Source: Oceaniglobus roseus
GTDB taxonomy: Bacteria > Pseudomonadota > Alphaproteobacteria > Rhodobacterales > Rhodobacteraceae
Direction of reading: 5' to 3'
Assembly: GCF_002869745.1 (NCBI RefSeq)
Contig: NZ_PNOS01000036.1
Location: 1-51,979 of the forward strand
DNA length: 51,979 nucleotides
In this document: piece after piece, positions 7,066 through 14,691 of the stretch
Layout: the number at the start of each line of letters is the position of its first letter
Numbering within the stretch: the first letter of the stretch is position 1
The notes under the pieces: generated by a model
Told to the model about the DNA's origin: nothing
Database searches by the model: none
What the model saw: the letters and a program-made list of their open reading frames with translations, nothing else
Made by a program: the position numbers and the translations under genes

Positions 7066-8729
7066 CCGGGCCCCTCGCCCCCTGGCCCCGTGCCCTGCTG
7101 GCGCTGCGGCTCTTGGCCGTCGATCCCGTGGGCCTCGGCGGACTCTGGCTGCGCGCCCGCCCCTCCCCGGCCCGCGACGCGCTGCTGGCCGGGCTTGGCG
7201 CGCTGCACCTGCCGGTGCGGCGGATCCATCCGGGGATCGGCGCGGGCGAACTCCACGGCGGGCTCGACCTGACGGCGGCGCTGGCCGAAGGGCGCATGGT
7301 ACGGCGCGAGGGGCTGCTGTACCGCCCCGCTGCCCTGCTTCTCGCCATGGCCGAACGCTGCCCGCCCTCCCTTGCCGTGCAGCTTGGCCAGGCGCTCGAC
7401 GCCCGAAGCGCCGCGCTCGTCGCGCTCGAGGGGGGGGGGGGGGAGGACGAGGCGCTGCCTCCCGCCCTCGCCGACCGCCTCGCCCTGTTCCTCGACCTCT
7501 CCGAGGTGCCGCTTTCCGCCGTGACAGAGCCTGTGGCAGAGGATTTTACCGCCGCCCGCGCACGCCTGCCGAAGGTCCGCGTCCCGGCCCCGGCCATCGC
7601 CGACCTCGCCCACACCGCGGCGGCGCTCGGCATCGCGTCCCTGCGCGCGCCGCTGCACGCGCTCGCCGCCGCCCGCGCACTGGCGGCGCTCGGCGGTCAC
7701 GACGAGGTCACCCAAGACGACCTGCAACGGGCGGTCGAGCTGGTCTATCCCCACCGCGCCACCGTCCTTCCCGCCCCGGAAGAGCCGGATCAGGCCGAAA
7801 CAGAGCCTGAATCGCAACAGGATCCGGCCCCGCAGGGACAGACCGAACAGGCCGAGATCCCGCAGGACGTCCTGCTGGAAGCGGCCCTGACCGCCCTGCC
7901 CCGCGACCTGCTGGCCCGCCTCGCCGCCGGGCACGCCGCCCGTTCGGCCTCCGGCGCGCCCGGCAGCGGCGCGGGGAGGAGGGGCAACCGCCGCGGCCGC
8001 CCCCTGCCCTCGCGCCCCGGCCGGCTGGACGGGCGCAGCCGGATCGACCTCGTCGCGACCCTCACCTCCGCGGCCCCTTGGCAGGCCATGCGCCGCGCCC
8101 AGGTGCCGGGCAAGCCGGGGCTGCACATCCGGCCCGGCGACATCCGCGTGAAGCGCTATCAGGAGACCTCGGACCGGCTGCTGATCTTCGCCGTCGACGC
8201 CTCGGGCTCCGCCGCCATGGCGCGGCTGGCCGAGGCCAAGGGCGCGGTCGAGATCCTGCTGGGCGAGGCCTATGCCCGCCGCGATCACGTCGCCCTCATC
8301 GCCTTCCGCGGCGAGACCGCCGAGCTGCTGCTGCCGCCCACCCGCAGCCTCGTGCAGACCAAGCGCCGCCTCGCCGCCCTGCCCGGCGGCGGCGGCACAC
8401 CCCTCGCCGCGGCGTTGAAGGCCGCGCTGGACGTCGCGCAGCAGGCCCGCGGCAAGGGGATGACCCCCAGCATCGCGCTGCTGACCGATGGCCGCGCCAA
8501 CATCGCGCTCGACGGCACCGCCAACCGCGCGCAGGCGGCCGAAGATGCCACCCGGATGGCGCGGGCGCTGCGCCGTCTCGGCACGCCGTCGCTGGTGATC
8601 GACACCGCGCGCCGCCCTCAGGACTCCTTGAAAGATCTGGCGCGGATCCTGGATGCCCCCTGTATCGCCCTGCCCCGCGCCGACGCCCGCGCGCTCTCCG
8701 CCACCCTCGGCGCCGCGCTGGACGGCTGA
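7062..8729 (+). CDS. bchD: BchD, magnesium chelatase subunit D
   Basis: Platform subunit of Mg-chelatase: degenerate AAA domain (residues about 1-215), an acidic Pro/Gln-rich linker (about 230-270, PEEPDQAETEPESQQDPAP) and a C-terminal von Willebrand A domain with MIDAS motif DASGSAAM near 378. 555 residues. Between the first two regions a run of 14 G (7430-7443) encodes EGGGGE; the frame is intact as given, but any slip would truncate the protein. Stop TGA, 3 bases before bchO. Confidence 0.96.
   Translation: MTGPLAPWPRALLALRLLAVDPVGLGGLWLRARPSPARDALLAGLGALHLPVRRIHPGIGAGELHGGLDLTAALAEGRMVRREGLLYRPAALLLAMAERCPPSLAVQLGQALDARSAALVALEGGGGEDEALPPALADRLALFLDLSEVPLSAVTEPVAEDFTAARARLPKVRVPAPAIADLAHTAAALGIASLRAPLHALAAARALAALGGHDEVTQDDLQRAVELVYPHRATVLPAPEEPDQAETEPESQQDPAPQGQTEQAEIPQDVLLEAALTALPRDLLARLAAGHAARSASGAPGSGAGRRGNRRGRPLPSRPGRLDGRSRIDLVATLTSAAPWQAMRRAQVPGKPGLHIRPGDIRVKRYQETSDRLLIFAVDASGSAAMARLAEAKGAVEILLGEAYARRDHVALIAFRGETAELLLPPTRSLVQTKRRLAALPGGGGTPLAAALKAALDVAQQARGKGMTPSIALLTDGRANIALDGTANRAQAAEDATRMARALRRLGTPSLVIDTARRPQDSLKDLARILDAPCIALPRADARALSATLGAALDG
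7430..7443 (+). repeat. G14 homopolymer inside bchD
   Basis: Fourteen consecutive G after CTCGA. By eye it is the longest single-base run in the coding part of the window. It encodes the Gly run in the BchD AAA domain. Confidence 0.95.
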
Positions 8730-8732
8730 GCG

Positions 8733-9599
8733 GTGGACTGGACACGCCACGGGCGGGAGTGGCCGAACCGCGGCGCTTCGCGCTTCATCCCCTGTCGTCC
8801 CCACCGCTGGCACGTGCAGGAGGCGGGCGAAGGTCCGACGATCCTCCTCCTCCACGGCGCGGGCGGCGCGACGCAAAGCTGGCGCGGGGTGTTCCCCATC
8901 CTCGCGCGGGATCACCACGTCATCGCCCCCGACCTCCCCGGCCAGGGCTTCACCCGCCTCGGCACCCGCAGCCGGTCGGGGCTGGCGGCGACGGCCGAGG
9001 ATCTCTGGACGCTCTGCGACGACCAGGGCTGGCGCCCCGACCTGATCGCCGGCCACTCCGCCGGCGGAGCGGTGGCCCTGCAGATGGCGTTGGAGCGGCC
9101 GGTCAGCGGCGTCATGGGGATCAACGCCGCGCTCGGCACCTTCGACGGGCTGGCCGGGTTCCTGTTCCCCGCGATGGCCAAGCTCTTGGCAGCGACCCCG
9201 TTCGTCCCCTCGCTCTTCGCCCGCATGTCCGGCAACGAGGCGCGGGTGAAGGAGCTGCTCGCCTCCACCGGCTCGGACATCGGCCCCGAGGGCGTGCACC
9301 TCTACCGCCTGCTGACGGGCGACCCGGGCCATGTCGACGGCACGCTCCTGATGATGTCGCAGTGGCGGATCGAGCCCCTGCTGGACGCCCTGCCCCGCAT
9401 CGCCTGCCCGGTCCGCCTGCTGGCCACCGGCAACGACCGCACCGTCCCGCCCCGCGTCTCGCGCGAGGCTGCGGCGCGGCTGCCGCGGGGGGAATACGTC
9501 GAGCTGCCGGGCCTCGGCCACCTCGCGCACGAGGAACAGCCCGCACGCCTTGCCGGGATGATCGCGGATTTCCTGAAGGATGTCCCCGCGGGGACGTGA
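8733..9599 (+). CDS. bchO: BchO, alpha/beta-fold hydrolase of the Mg-chelatase operon
   Basis: 288-residue alpha/beta hydrolase, the third gene of the bchIDO operon in purple bacteria. Oxyanion-region LLLHGAGGATQSW near residue 40, nucleophile elbow AGHSAGGAVAL near 105, and a C-terminal His in GLGHLAHEEQP. Its biochemical role is not settled; it is annotated as a putative Mg-chelatase accessory protein. GTG start at 8733, three bases after the bchD stop. It ends 25 bases from the convergent parB, the edge of this PGC arc. Confidence 0.93.
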   Translation: MDWTRHGREWPNRGASRFIPCRPHRWHVQEAGEGPTILLLHGAGGATQSWRGVFPILARDHHVIAPDLPGQGFTRLGTRSRSGLAATAEDLWTLCDDQGWRPDLIAGHSAGGAVALQMALERPVSGVMGINAALGTFDGLAGFLFPAMAKLLAATPFVPSLFARMSGNEARVKELLASTGSDIGPEGVHLYRLLTGDPGHVDGTLLMMSQWRIEPLLDALPRIACPVRLLATGNDRTVPPRVSREAAARLPRGEYVELPGLGHLAHEEQPARLAGMIADFLKDVPAGT

Positions 9600-9624
9600 G
9601 GAATATCAGAAGGTTAAGATGACG

Positions 9625-10698
9625 TTACCCGTCCGCACGGTCATCGAGCGCGGCGAAGAACGCGGCCATGGCGCGCTCCAGCCGGGGCCGGTCGATCGCG
9701 GCGAAGTCGCGGTCCTGGCGCAGTTCCACCTTGCCGTCCGCCACCGTGCAGCGCGCCAGCCCCTCGGGACGCGACAGCCGCAGCGTGGTCTTCGCCGTGC
9801 TGGGACGCAGCCCCTTCACCGGCTTCAGCCGCGGCTTCGGCGCGGTGGCGGCGTGGCGCAGGATCTCGAGCTCCTGCTCGGCCGTGCGCAGCGGATGCAT
9901 CTTCAGCGCCTCCGTCACCCGGTCCAGCACCTCGGGATCCTCGTCGATCCGCCGCATCAGGTCCGAGCCGAGCGAGCGCGGAATCGCCTCGGGGTGGTCG
10001 AGGTCATCCCCAAGCGCCATCATCAGCTGCACGAAGACGCGGATGTGCCCGCGCTTCTGGCGGCTGGCGCTGCGGTACAGGCTTTCGACCGCCTCCATGG
10101 GCGATTCCAGATCCTCGGCCCGCTCGTCGAAATAGCCAATGGCGAGCAGCCCCATCTCGGCGAAGGAGATGTCCTTTCGCACCAGGTTCTCGTCCACCAT
10201 CCGCCGGTAGAGACCCTCCAGCGTCTCGCCGGGCGCGATCAGACCGGCGGGGATGCGGGCGAAGCTGCCGTCGGGATGCTCGGCGTCCAGTTCCATATAG
10301 GCGGCAAGGCGGCGGAAGCCTTGGACCAGCTGGTAGCCGCTTTCGGTCTTCTCGACCCGGATCGGGTTCGACAGGCCCACCGCCTTGATCGAGGCCTTGA
10401 GCTCGGCCAGTTCGGGATCGTCCCGCAGCCAGCGGTCGCGCACCAGCTTCGTCGCCTCGATCTCGGAAAGCGGGATCAGGTCGGTGATCAGGCCCAGCTT
10501 CTTCAGCCGGACGTGTTCGTGGGCCAGCGCATCGTTCTCGGCCCGGATCGCGGCCTCGGCCGACTGCCGTTCGCCGAGGGCCGAGGCATTCTCGGTGATC
10601 GCGGCGGCCATCGGGCTGCGCCGCGCCTCGGAAGCCGGGGCAGCGGATTCCTCGGGGCCGGAGGGAAAGTCGATGTCGAAGACGCGCCGCTTGCTCAT
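9625..10698 (-). CDS. parB: ParB/RepB-type plasmid partition protein
   Basis: 357 residues, second gene of a parAB operon. The ParB/Spo0J N-terminal domain is visible at about residues 70-150: IPLSEIEATKLVRDR, LKASIKAVGLSNPIRV, and the arginine patch VQGFRRLAAY. A helical DNA-binding region (DISFAEMGLLAIGYF) and a C-terminal dimerisation part follow. As a centromere-binding protein it would load at sites near the origin and work with ParA to segregate the replicon. ATG 10698 overlaps the parA stop. It is convergent with bchO; nothing in the family links it to photosynthesis. Confidence 0.93.
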   Translation of the reverse strand: MSKRRVFDIDFPSGPEESAAPASEARRSPMAAAITENASALGERQSAEAAIRAENDALAHEHVRLKKLGLITDLIPLSEIEATKLVRDRWLRDDPELAELKASIKAVGLSNPIRVEKTESGYQLVQGFRRLAAYMELDAEHPDGSFARIPAGLIAPGETLEGLYRRMVDENLVRKDISFAEMGLLAIGYFDERAEDLESPMEAVESLYRSASRQKRGHIRVFVQLMMALGDDLDHPEAIPRSLGSDLMRRIDEDPEVLDRVTEALKMHPLRTAEQELEILRHAATAPKPRLKPVKGLRPSTAKTTLRLSRPEGLARCTVADGKVELRQDRDFAAIDRPRLERAMAAFFAALDDRADG

Positions 10699-11999
10699 TG
10701 CTCTTTCTCCATCTCGGCCCAGGCCCGGGTGACGTGGGTCTTGAATTCGCCATAGGCCCGGTCGAAGGACGCGCGCGCCCGCCGCCAGGTCTCCCGCGTC
10801 ATGTCGCGGTAATCCATCTCGTAGATCGAGGACAGGAACCGCCCCGACTGCTCGACCGCGCGGGTCATCTCGATCGGGTGCTCCGTCACCCTGTCCTCGA
10901 ACACCTTGCCGAAAGCCGTGCGCATCGCGCGGTGCAGGTCGTTGCCGTGCTCGTAGCGGGTCAGCAGGAAGCGGATGTCGCGGAAGGCCTTCGGCAGCTG
11001 CATCGTCCCGGCCGGGACGACGTTGGAGAAGCGGCCCAGATCCTCCAGCGCCTCGGCCAGCTGGCCGATGAAGGAGGTGGTGGAGTCGTACTCCCAGTAG
11101 CCGGGGCCGGACGGGATGTAGAGCATGTCGGCGGCGAACACCGCGTTCATCGACTGGTAACCGATGGCCGGCGGACAGTCGAAGATGACGAGGTCGTAGG
11201 CGTCGTCGGCGAGGCTGTCGAGATAGCGCGAGACGGCGGCGAAGAAGGACCACTCGGGGTTCAGGTGGCGGTACTGGGCCGAGGCGAACTCGACGAAGGC
11301 GGCGTTGGCGCAGCTTGGGACGATGTCGATGGTGGGCCAGGAGGTCGGCTTGATGAAGTCGTTCACGCGGAGCTCGGACAGGCCCATGTCGGTGATCGAG
11401 GAGGGCAGCTTGCGATGGGGAAGGGCGGCCCCCGATTCGGCGCCGGTGGCCGCCGAGTTCATGCGCGCCGTCTCGCGGATCAGGTCGCGCGCCATGACGC
11501 CCCAGACGGTGTATTCCTCGGCCACGTCGGAAAGGCCCATGGAGTGGGAGAGCGTCGCCTGCGGGTCGAAGTCGATGCAGAGCACCCGGTAGCCGTCCAG
11601 CGCCGCGGCATGGGCGAAGTGGAGCGCGGTCGTCGACTTGCCCGCGCCGCCCTTGAAGTTGGCGATGGCGATGCGGATCGCCCGCGTGTTGGCGGGGCGG
11701 TAAGGCATCAGCGACTTGCGGTTGACCTTCAGCTTGCGGCGGATCTGGTTGATCTCCTCGAGGCTGTACCAGCGCTGCCGCCCGTCCTCCTCGACCAGAC
11801 CTTGGGGCAGGGAGGGGTCGGCGGCGAGACGGCCGCGCAGAGTCGACTGGTTCACCTGGAAGATCAGCTCGGCCACCTCCCAGGACGAGAACCGGCGCAG
11901 CGTCTTCTCCATCTCCGGGGAAAAGGTCTGCTGGCGGATCCAGCCCTGCATCTTCAGCGACTGCGCCTGCAGCCGGGCCAGGTCGGTATGGGTGAACAT
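10695..11999 (-). CDS. parA: ParA-type plasmid partition ATPase
   Basis: 434 residues. The N-terminal MerR-like helix-turn-helix (SSWEVAELIFQVNQSTLR ... YSLEEINQIRRKL, residues 35-90) is followed by a deviant Walker A FKGGAGKSTTA near 116, Walker A' IDFDPQATLSHSMG and Walker B DLVIFDCPPAIGYQ. This is the large ParA type with its own DNA-binding domain, usual for alphaproteobacterial plasmids and often self-repressing. ATG 11999 is chosen because AGGAGG lies 7 bases upstream; an in-frame upstream extension to 12041 has no SD. It diverges from the replicase across the origin-like spacer. Confidence 0.94.
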   Translation of the reverse strand: MFTHTDLARLQAQSLKMQGWIRQQTFSPEMEKTLRRFSSWEVAELIFQVNQSTLRGRLAADPSLPQGLVEEDGRQRWYSLEEINQIRRKLKVNRKSLMPYRPANTRAIRIAIANFKGGAGKSTTALHFAHAAALDGYRVLCIDFDPQATLSHSMGLSDVAEEYTVWGVMARDLIRETARMNSAATGAESGAALPHRKLPSSITDMGLSELRVNDFIKPTSWPTIDIVPSCANAAFVEFASAQYRHLNPEWSFFAAVSRYLDSLADDAYDLVIFDCPPAIGYQSMNAVFAADMLYIPSGPGYWEYDSTTSFIGQLAEALEDLGRFSNVVPAGTMQLPKAFRDIRFLLTRYEHGNDLHRAMRTAFGKVFEDRVTEHPIEMTRAVEQSGRFLSSIYEMDYRDMTRETWRRARASFDRAYGEFKTHVTRAWAEMEKEQ

Positions 12000-12044
12000 C
12001 TTGCCTCCTGCCCGGTTCCGGGACGTTAATTCCTGCCTCATACA

Positions 12045-12073
12045 GATTTACGCCGGATTTGCGTTGAAGGCAA
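12045..12073 (-). promoter_or_regulatory. Candidate parAB promoter
   Basis: On the minus strand TTGCCT (12068-12073), 17 bases, TAAATC (12045-12050), about 45 bases upstream of the parA start. A partial match to the -35/-10 consensus only. Confidence 0.35.
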
Positions 12074-12102
12074 AACCCATTATCATCGGTTCGGCATTTT
12101 CC

Positions 12103-12248
12103 TGTCCCCGCAGGGACATGAGGGTTTTCAAACCCTTACCGATTCGCACGCTGGCTTTCGGACCGGCGGTCAGGCAGCACGGGACAGGGGGACAGTGACC
12201 GTCGCCGCGCCGGCCCAATGGGGGACAAATACTGCCGATAGGGGGACA
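12103..12248 (+). repeat. GGGGACA-type iteron-like repeats
   Basis: GGGGGACA occurs at 12187-12194, 12220-12227 and 12241-12248; GGGACA at 12181-12186. An inverted pair is TGTCCC (12103-12108), CGCA, GGGACA (12113-12118). The last two full copies start 21 bases apart, two helical turns. Candidate binding sites for the replicase or ParB. Confidence 0.6.
12121..12136. repeat. Perfect palindrome, candidate parS or parAB operator
   Basis: AGGGTTTTCAAACCCT: two 7-base arms (12121-12127 and 12130-12136) around a TC centre. It sits about 120 bases upstream of parA among the GGGGACA repeats. No consensus for this replicon type can be confirmed from here. Confidence 0.45.
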
Positions 12249-12330
12249 CGTAGACTGGCCCCCAATACCTGTACATACCGGATTCATCCTTCGGATTGTG
12301 GTGGGCATCCCTGCCTGGGGGCGTCGACGC

Positions 12331-12359
12331 TTGACAGAATCGGGAAACCGGACGCTAAT
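12331..12359 (+). promoter_or_regulatory. Candidate sigma70 promoter of the replicase
   Basis: TTGACA (12331-12336), 17-base spacer, GCTAAT (12354-12359). It has a consensus -35, ideal spacing and a four-of-six -10, 120 bases before the replicase ATG. Confidence 0.55.
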
Positions 12360-12479
12360 TGCGCAACGGTGGTAAAGAACGCTGAGTTAAGGAACTGTTA
12401 ACCAGCGCCATCGAAACCGGACCGCGAGAGTTCGGCAACCGAGGCGGGCACCGCAGGTGCACCAGAAACGAGGGCAGGC

Positions 12480-13157
12480 ATGCTTTCCGTGAAACCCGTG
12501 GGGCGCGGGGCGGCGTCGCGCAAGTACGACCTGCTGACCGCGATGGGCAGCTTCGCCCTGGCGCAGCCGAAGGGCGTGCAGCGGCTGATCCTGCGGCTGA
12601 TGACCCTGATCGTCGCCCGCTACAACTGGTCCCGCGACGAACTGGCCGTGGGCCAGCGCGAGATCGCGCGTCTCTGGCACTGCGACGAGCGCACCGTGAA
12701 GCGCGAGATGGCGCGGCTGCGCGCCATGGGCTGGCTTGTCGTGCGGCGGCAGGGGGCGCGGGGGCGGGTGACGGAATACGCTCTCGACATCGACCGGATG
12801 CTCGAGGCGACGCGCGAGGTCTGGGCGGATGTCGGGCCGGACTTCGCCCTGCGCCTCGAAGGGGCGCCCGAGGCGACGGTCGTGCCGATGCCGGTGCGCG
12901 GCACGGTGACGCCGCCGGACCTGACCGGCGGGACGGAATGGGACCTGGCGAAGGGGCTGCTGCACGGCGAGGATCAGGGCAGCTACGGCGCCTGGCTCGC
13001 CGCGCTGGCGCGGGCGGGCAGGGCAGGGGGGCGGCTGACCCTGAAGGCGCCGAGCCGCTTCCACGGCGCCTATGTGCAGACGCACCTGATCGGGCGGATC
13101 ACCGCCGCCGTCCGCTCGGTCGACGACAGCGTGAGCGAGGTCGTGGTGGTCGCCTGA
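12480..13157 (+). CDS. DnaA-like plasmid replication initiator
   Basis: 225 residues. The N-terminal half is a winged helix (GQREIARLWHCDERTVKREM ... MGWLVVRRQGARGRVTEYALD, about residues 60-105). The C-terminal part (about 155-222) resembles the N-terminal domain of chromosomal DnaA: WDLAKGLLHGEDQGSYGAWL, then LTLKAPSRFHGAYVQTHLIGRI. This build and the divergent parAB match the DnaA-like replicases described for Roseobacter-group plasmids, one compatibility type of which is known from PGC-bearing plasmids. ATG 12480 follows GAGGGCAGGC. It ends 19 bases from the convergent DMT transporter gene. Confidence 0.82.
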   Translation: MLSVKPVGRGAASRKYDLLTAMGSFALAQPKGVQRLILRLMTLIVARYNWSRDELAVGQREIARLWHCDERTVKREMARLRAMGWLVVRRQGARGRVTEYALDIDRMLEATREVWADVGPDFALRLEGAPEATVVPMPVRGTVTPPDLTGGTEWDLAKGLLHGEDQGSYGAWLAALARAGRAGGRLTLKAPSRFHGAYVQTHLIGRITAAVRSVDDSVSEVVVVA

Positions 13158-13176
13158 CCGCTGGTTCCTGCTCGCC

Positions 13177-14088
13177 TCACATACGCCCGCCGGAGGCCTC
13201 CGCCGCCGGCCGGTCGCGCGGGGTGGGCCGGATCGCCAGGAGATAGGCCGCGAGGCTGACGATCACCACCGCGCCGCCGAGGAACATCGCGGGCGTCGGC
13301 GCCTCGCCCACCCCGGCCCAGACCAGGAGCGGGCCGAGGATGGTCTCGAGCAGCAGCATCAGGCTCACGTTGGCGGCATGGGTGTGGCGCGAGGCGGTGG
13401 TGAAGCAGAAGAACGACAGCGGCAGCAGCAGTGCGCCCGAGACGGCGATGGGCCAGAGCGTGCCGTCGATGGCGGCGCCGGGCGCGACCAGCAGCAGGCC
13501 CGCGCCGCCGCTGAGCGCGCTGCCCGCCCCCATCACCGGCAGGATCGGCAGGGCAGGGTGGGCGCGCAGCAGCACGAAGGTCAGCGACAGGGTGCAGGCC
13601 ACGACCAGCCCGCCGAGGGCGCCCAGCACGGCGGCGAGGTTCAGCGTCACCTCGCCCCTCTCGCCGCCGAAGACGGCGATGGCGATGCCGGCCAGCACCG
13701 CGGCGATCGTGATCCAGGTGGCGCGGCGGGTGCGCTCGCCCAGCAGCAGGCGGGCGAAGAGGGCGGCGGTGACGGGCACCGTGGCGACGCCGAAGAGCAC
13801 GACGGAGACGGGGGCATGGGCGACGGCCAGGCTGAACACCATGGCGTTCAGCGCCTGCGCGACGATCACGGCGATCCCCGCGCCGGTCGCGAGGCGGGCG
13901 AGGTCGCGCCGCCGCTCCGCGGAGGTGACCAGCCAGAACCCCAGGAACACCGCCGCCGTCAGCCCGCCCCGCCAGGCCATCATCGCCACGCCGTCAAGCC
14001 CCGAGAGCCGCATCATCAGCGTGTCGGGCGCGATCACCAGCGCGCCGGTGGCCGCCAGCAGCGGCCCGAAGAGGGGAGAGCGGGTCAT
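13177..14088 (-). CDS. EamA/DMT-superfamily inner-membrane transporter
   Basis: 303 residues with about ten hydrophobic segments in two homologous halves, as in EamA (drug/metabolite) exporters; the first half ends near FGGERGEVTLNL. Substrate unknown. ATG 14088 (MTRSPLF) is preferred over an upstream TTG at 14103, which falls in the cycA terminator T-run. It is last in a run of minus-strand genes behind cycA but separated by that terminator, and only 19 bases from the replicase stop. It has no known photosynthetic function and may be cargo acquired with the replicon. Confidence 0.85.
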   Translation of the reverse strand: MTRSPLFGPLLAATGALVIAPDTLMMRLSGLDGVAMMAWRGGLTAAVFLGFWLVTSAERRRDLARLATGAGIAVIVAQALNAMVFSLAVAHAPVSVVLFGVATVPVTAALFARLLLGERTRRATWITIAAVLAGIAIAVFGGERGEVTLNLAAVLGALGGLVVACTLSLTFVLLRAHPALPILPVMGAGSALSGGAGLLLVAPGAAIDGTLWPIAVSGALLLPLSFFCFTTASRHTHAANVSLMLLLETILGPLLVWAGVGEAPTPAMFLGGAVVIVSLAAYLLAIRPTPRDRPAAEASGGRM

Positions 14089-14104
14089 CGGGGAGCGGTC
14101 CAAG

Positions 14105-14134
14105 AAAAAGGCCGCCGGTGCGATACCGGCGGCC
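14105..14134 (-). terminator. Rho-independent terminator of cycA
   Basis: Perfect 10-base stem GGCCGCCGGT (14110-14119), 5-base loop, ACCGGCGGCC (14125-14134), followed on the minus strand by five T (14105-14109). It starts 24 bases after the cycA stop and is the clearest factor-independent terminator in the window. Confidence 0.9.
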
Positions 14135-14157
14135 CGTTCACGAAGTGGTCGCGTCGA

Positions 14158-14598
14158 TCAGTTCGACGGCGCGGGAGAGAGCGAGGCGATATAGGCCCAG
14201 ACGTTGGTCGCGTCCTCTTCCTTGCGCAGCTTGAAGGCCATCTTGCCGCGGGCCGAGCTGTCGTCGAGGTATTCGCGCAGAAAGCCGGTGGGATCCTGCA
14301 CGTACTTGACGAAGTGCTCCTCGTCCCAGTTCAGGCCCTTCTCGCCGGCGGCGACCATGCTGTCGCCATAGCGGAAGCCCTCGACGCTGCCGGCCTTGCG
14401 GCCCGGCAGGCCATAGAGGTTCGGGCCGACCTTGCCGTTGCGCCCGGCAAGCACTTCGCCCGCGTCGTTCTGGACGACGTGGCAGGCCTGGCACTGGTTG
14501 AACACCTTTTCGCCCGCTGCGGCATCGCCGGTTGCATCCTGGGCGAAGGCGGGGGCGCTGAGCAGCATCGCGGCTGCGGCAATCGTGAATTTATTCAT
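14158..14598 (-). CDS. cycA: Cytochrome c2, periplasmic electron donor
   Basis: 146 residues with a cleavable signal peptide (residues 1-20, MNKFTIAAAAMLLSAPAFA then QDATGD). Haem is bound at CQACH near 35-39; the distal Met is probably in ARGKMAFKL. The small lysine-rich fold with GRNGKVGPNLYGLPGRKAG is the c2/mitochondrial c type that shuttles electrons between cytochrome bc1 and the reaction centre. With no pufC in the window it is the likely direct donor to P+. It lies 93 bases downstream of hemA and has its own strong terminator. Confidence 0.95.
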   Translation of the reverse strand: MNKFTIAAAAMLLSAPAFAQDATGDAAAGEKVFNQCQACHVVQNDAGEVLAGRNGKVGPNLYGLPGRKAGSVEGFRYGDSMVAAGEKGLNWDEEHFVKYVQDPTGFLREYLDDSSARGKMAFKLRKEEDATNVWAYIASLSPAPSN

Positions 14599-14691
14599 AG
14601 TTCTCTCCCTTTGAACCAGTCGTACACCTAGATCGCGCGGGTCACGGGTAAAGATTGCGCGACAATTTATTCGCGCGCCCCGGGATTTTTT

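Larger units (their letters stand above)
12000..12479. other. Intergenic region between parA and the replicase: candidate replication origin and centromere
   Basis: 480 bases without a gene, visibly more AT-rich than the rest. It holds repeated (G)GGGACA motifs, an inverted TGTCCC/GGGACA pair, a 16-base palindrome, and a good promoter for the replicase. In DnaA-like and RepABC-type alphaproteobacterial plasmids the origin and partition sites lie at this kind of position; the assignment here is an inference from context and repeats. Confidence 0.6.

Noticed and set aside
12000-12041. Upstream start of parA
   Set aside because: No SD, whereas ATG 11999 has AGGAGG at ideal distance.
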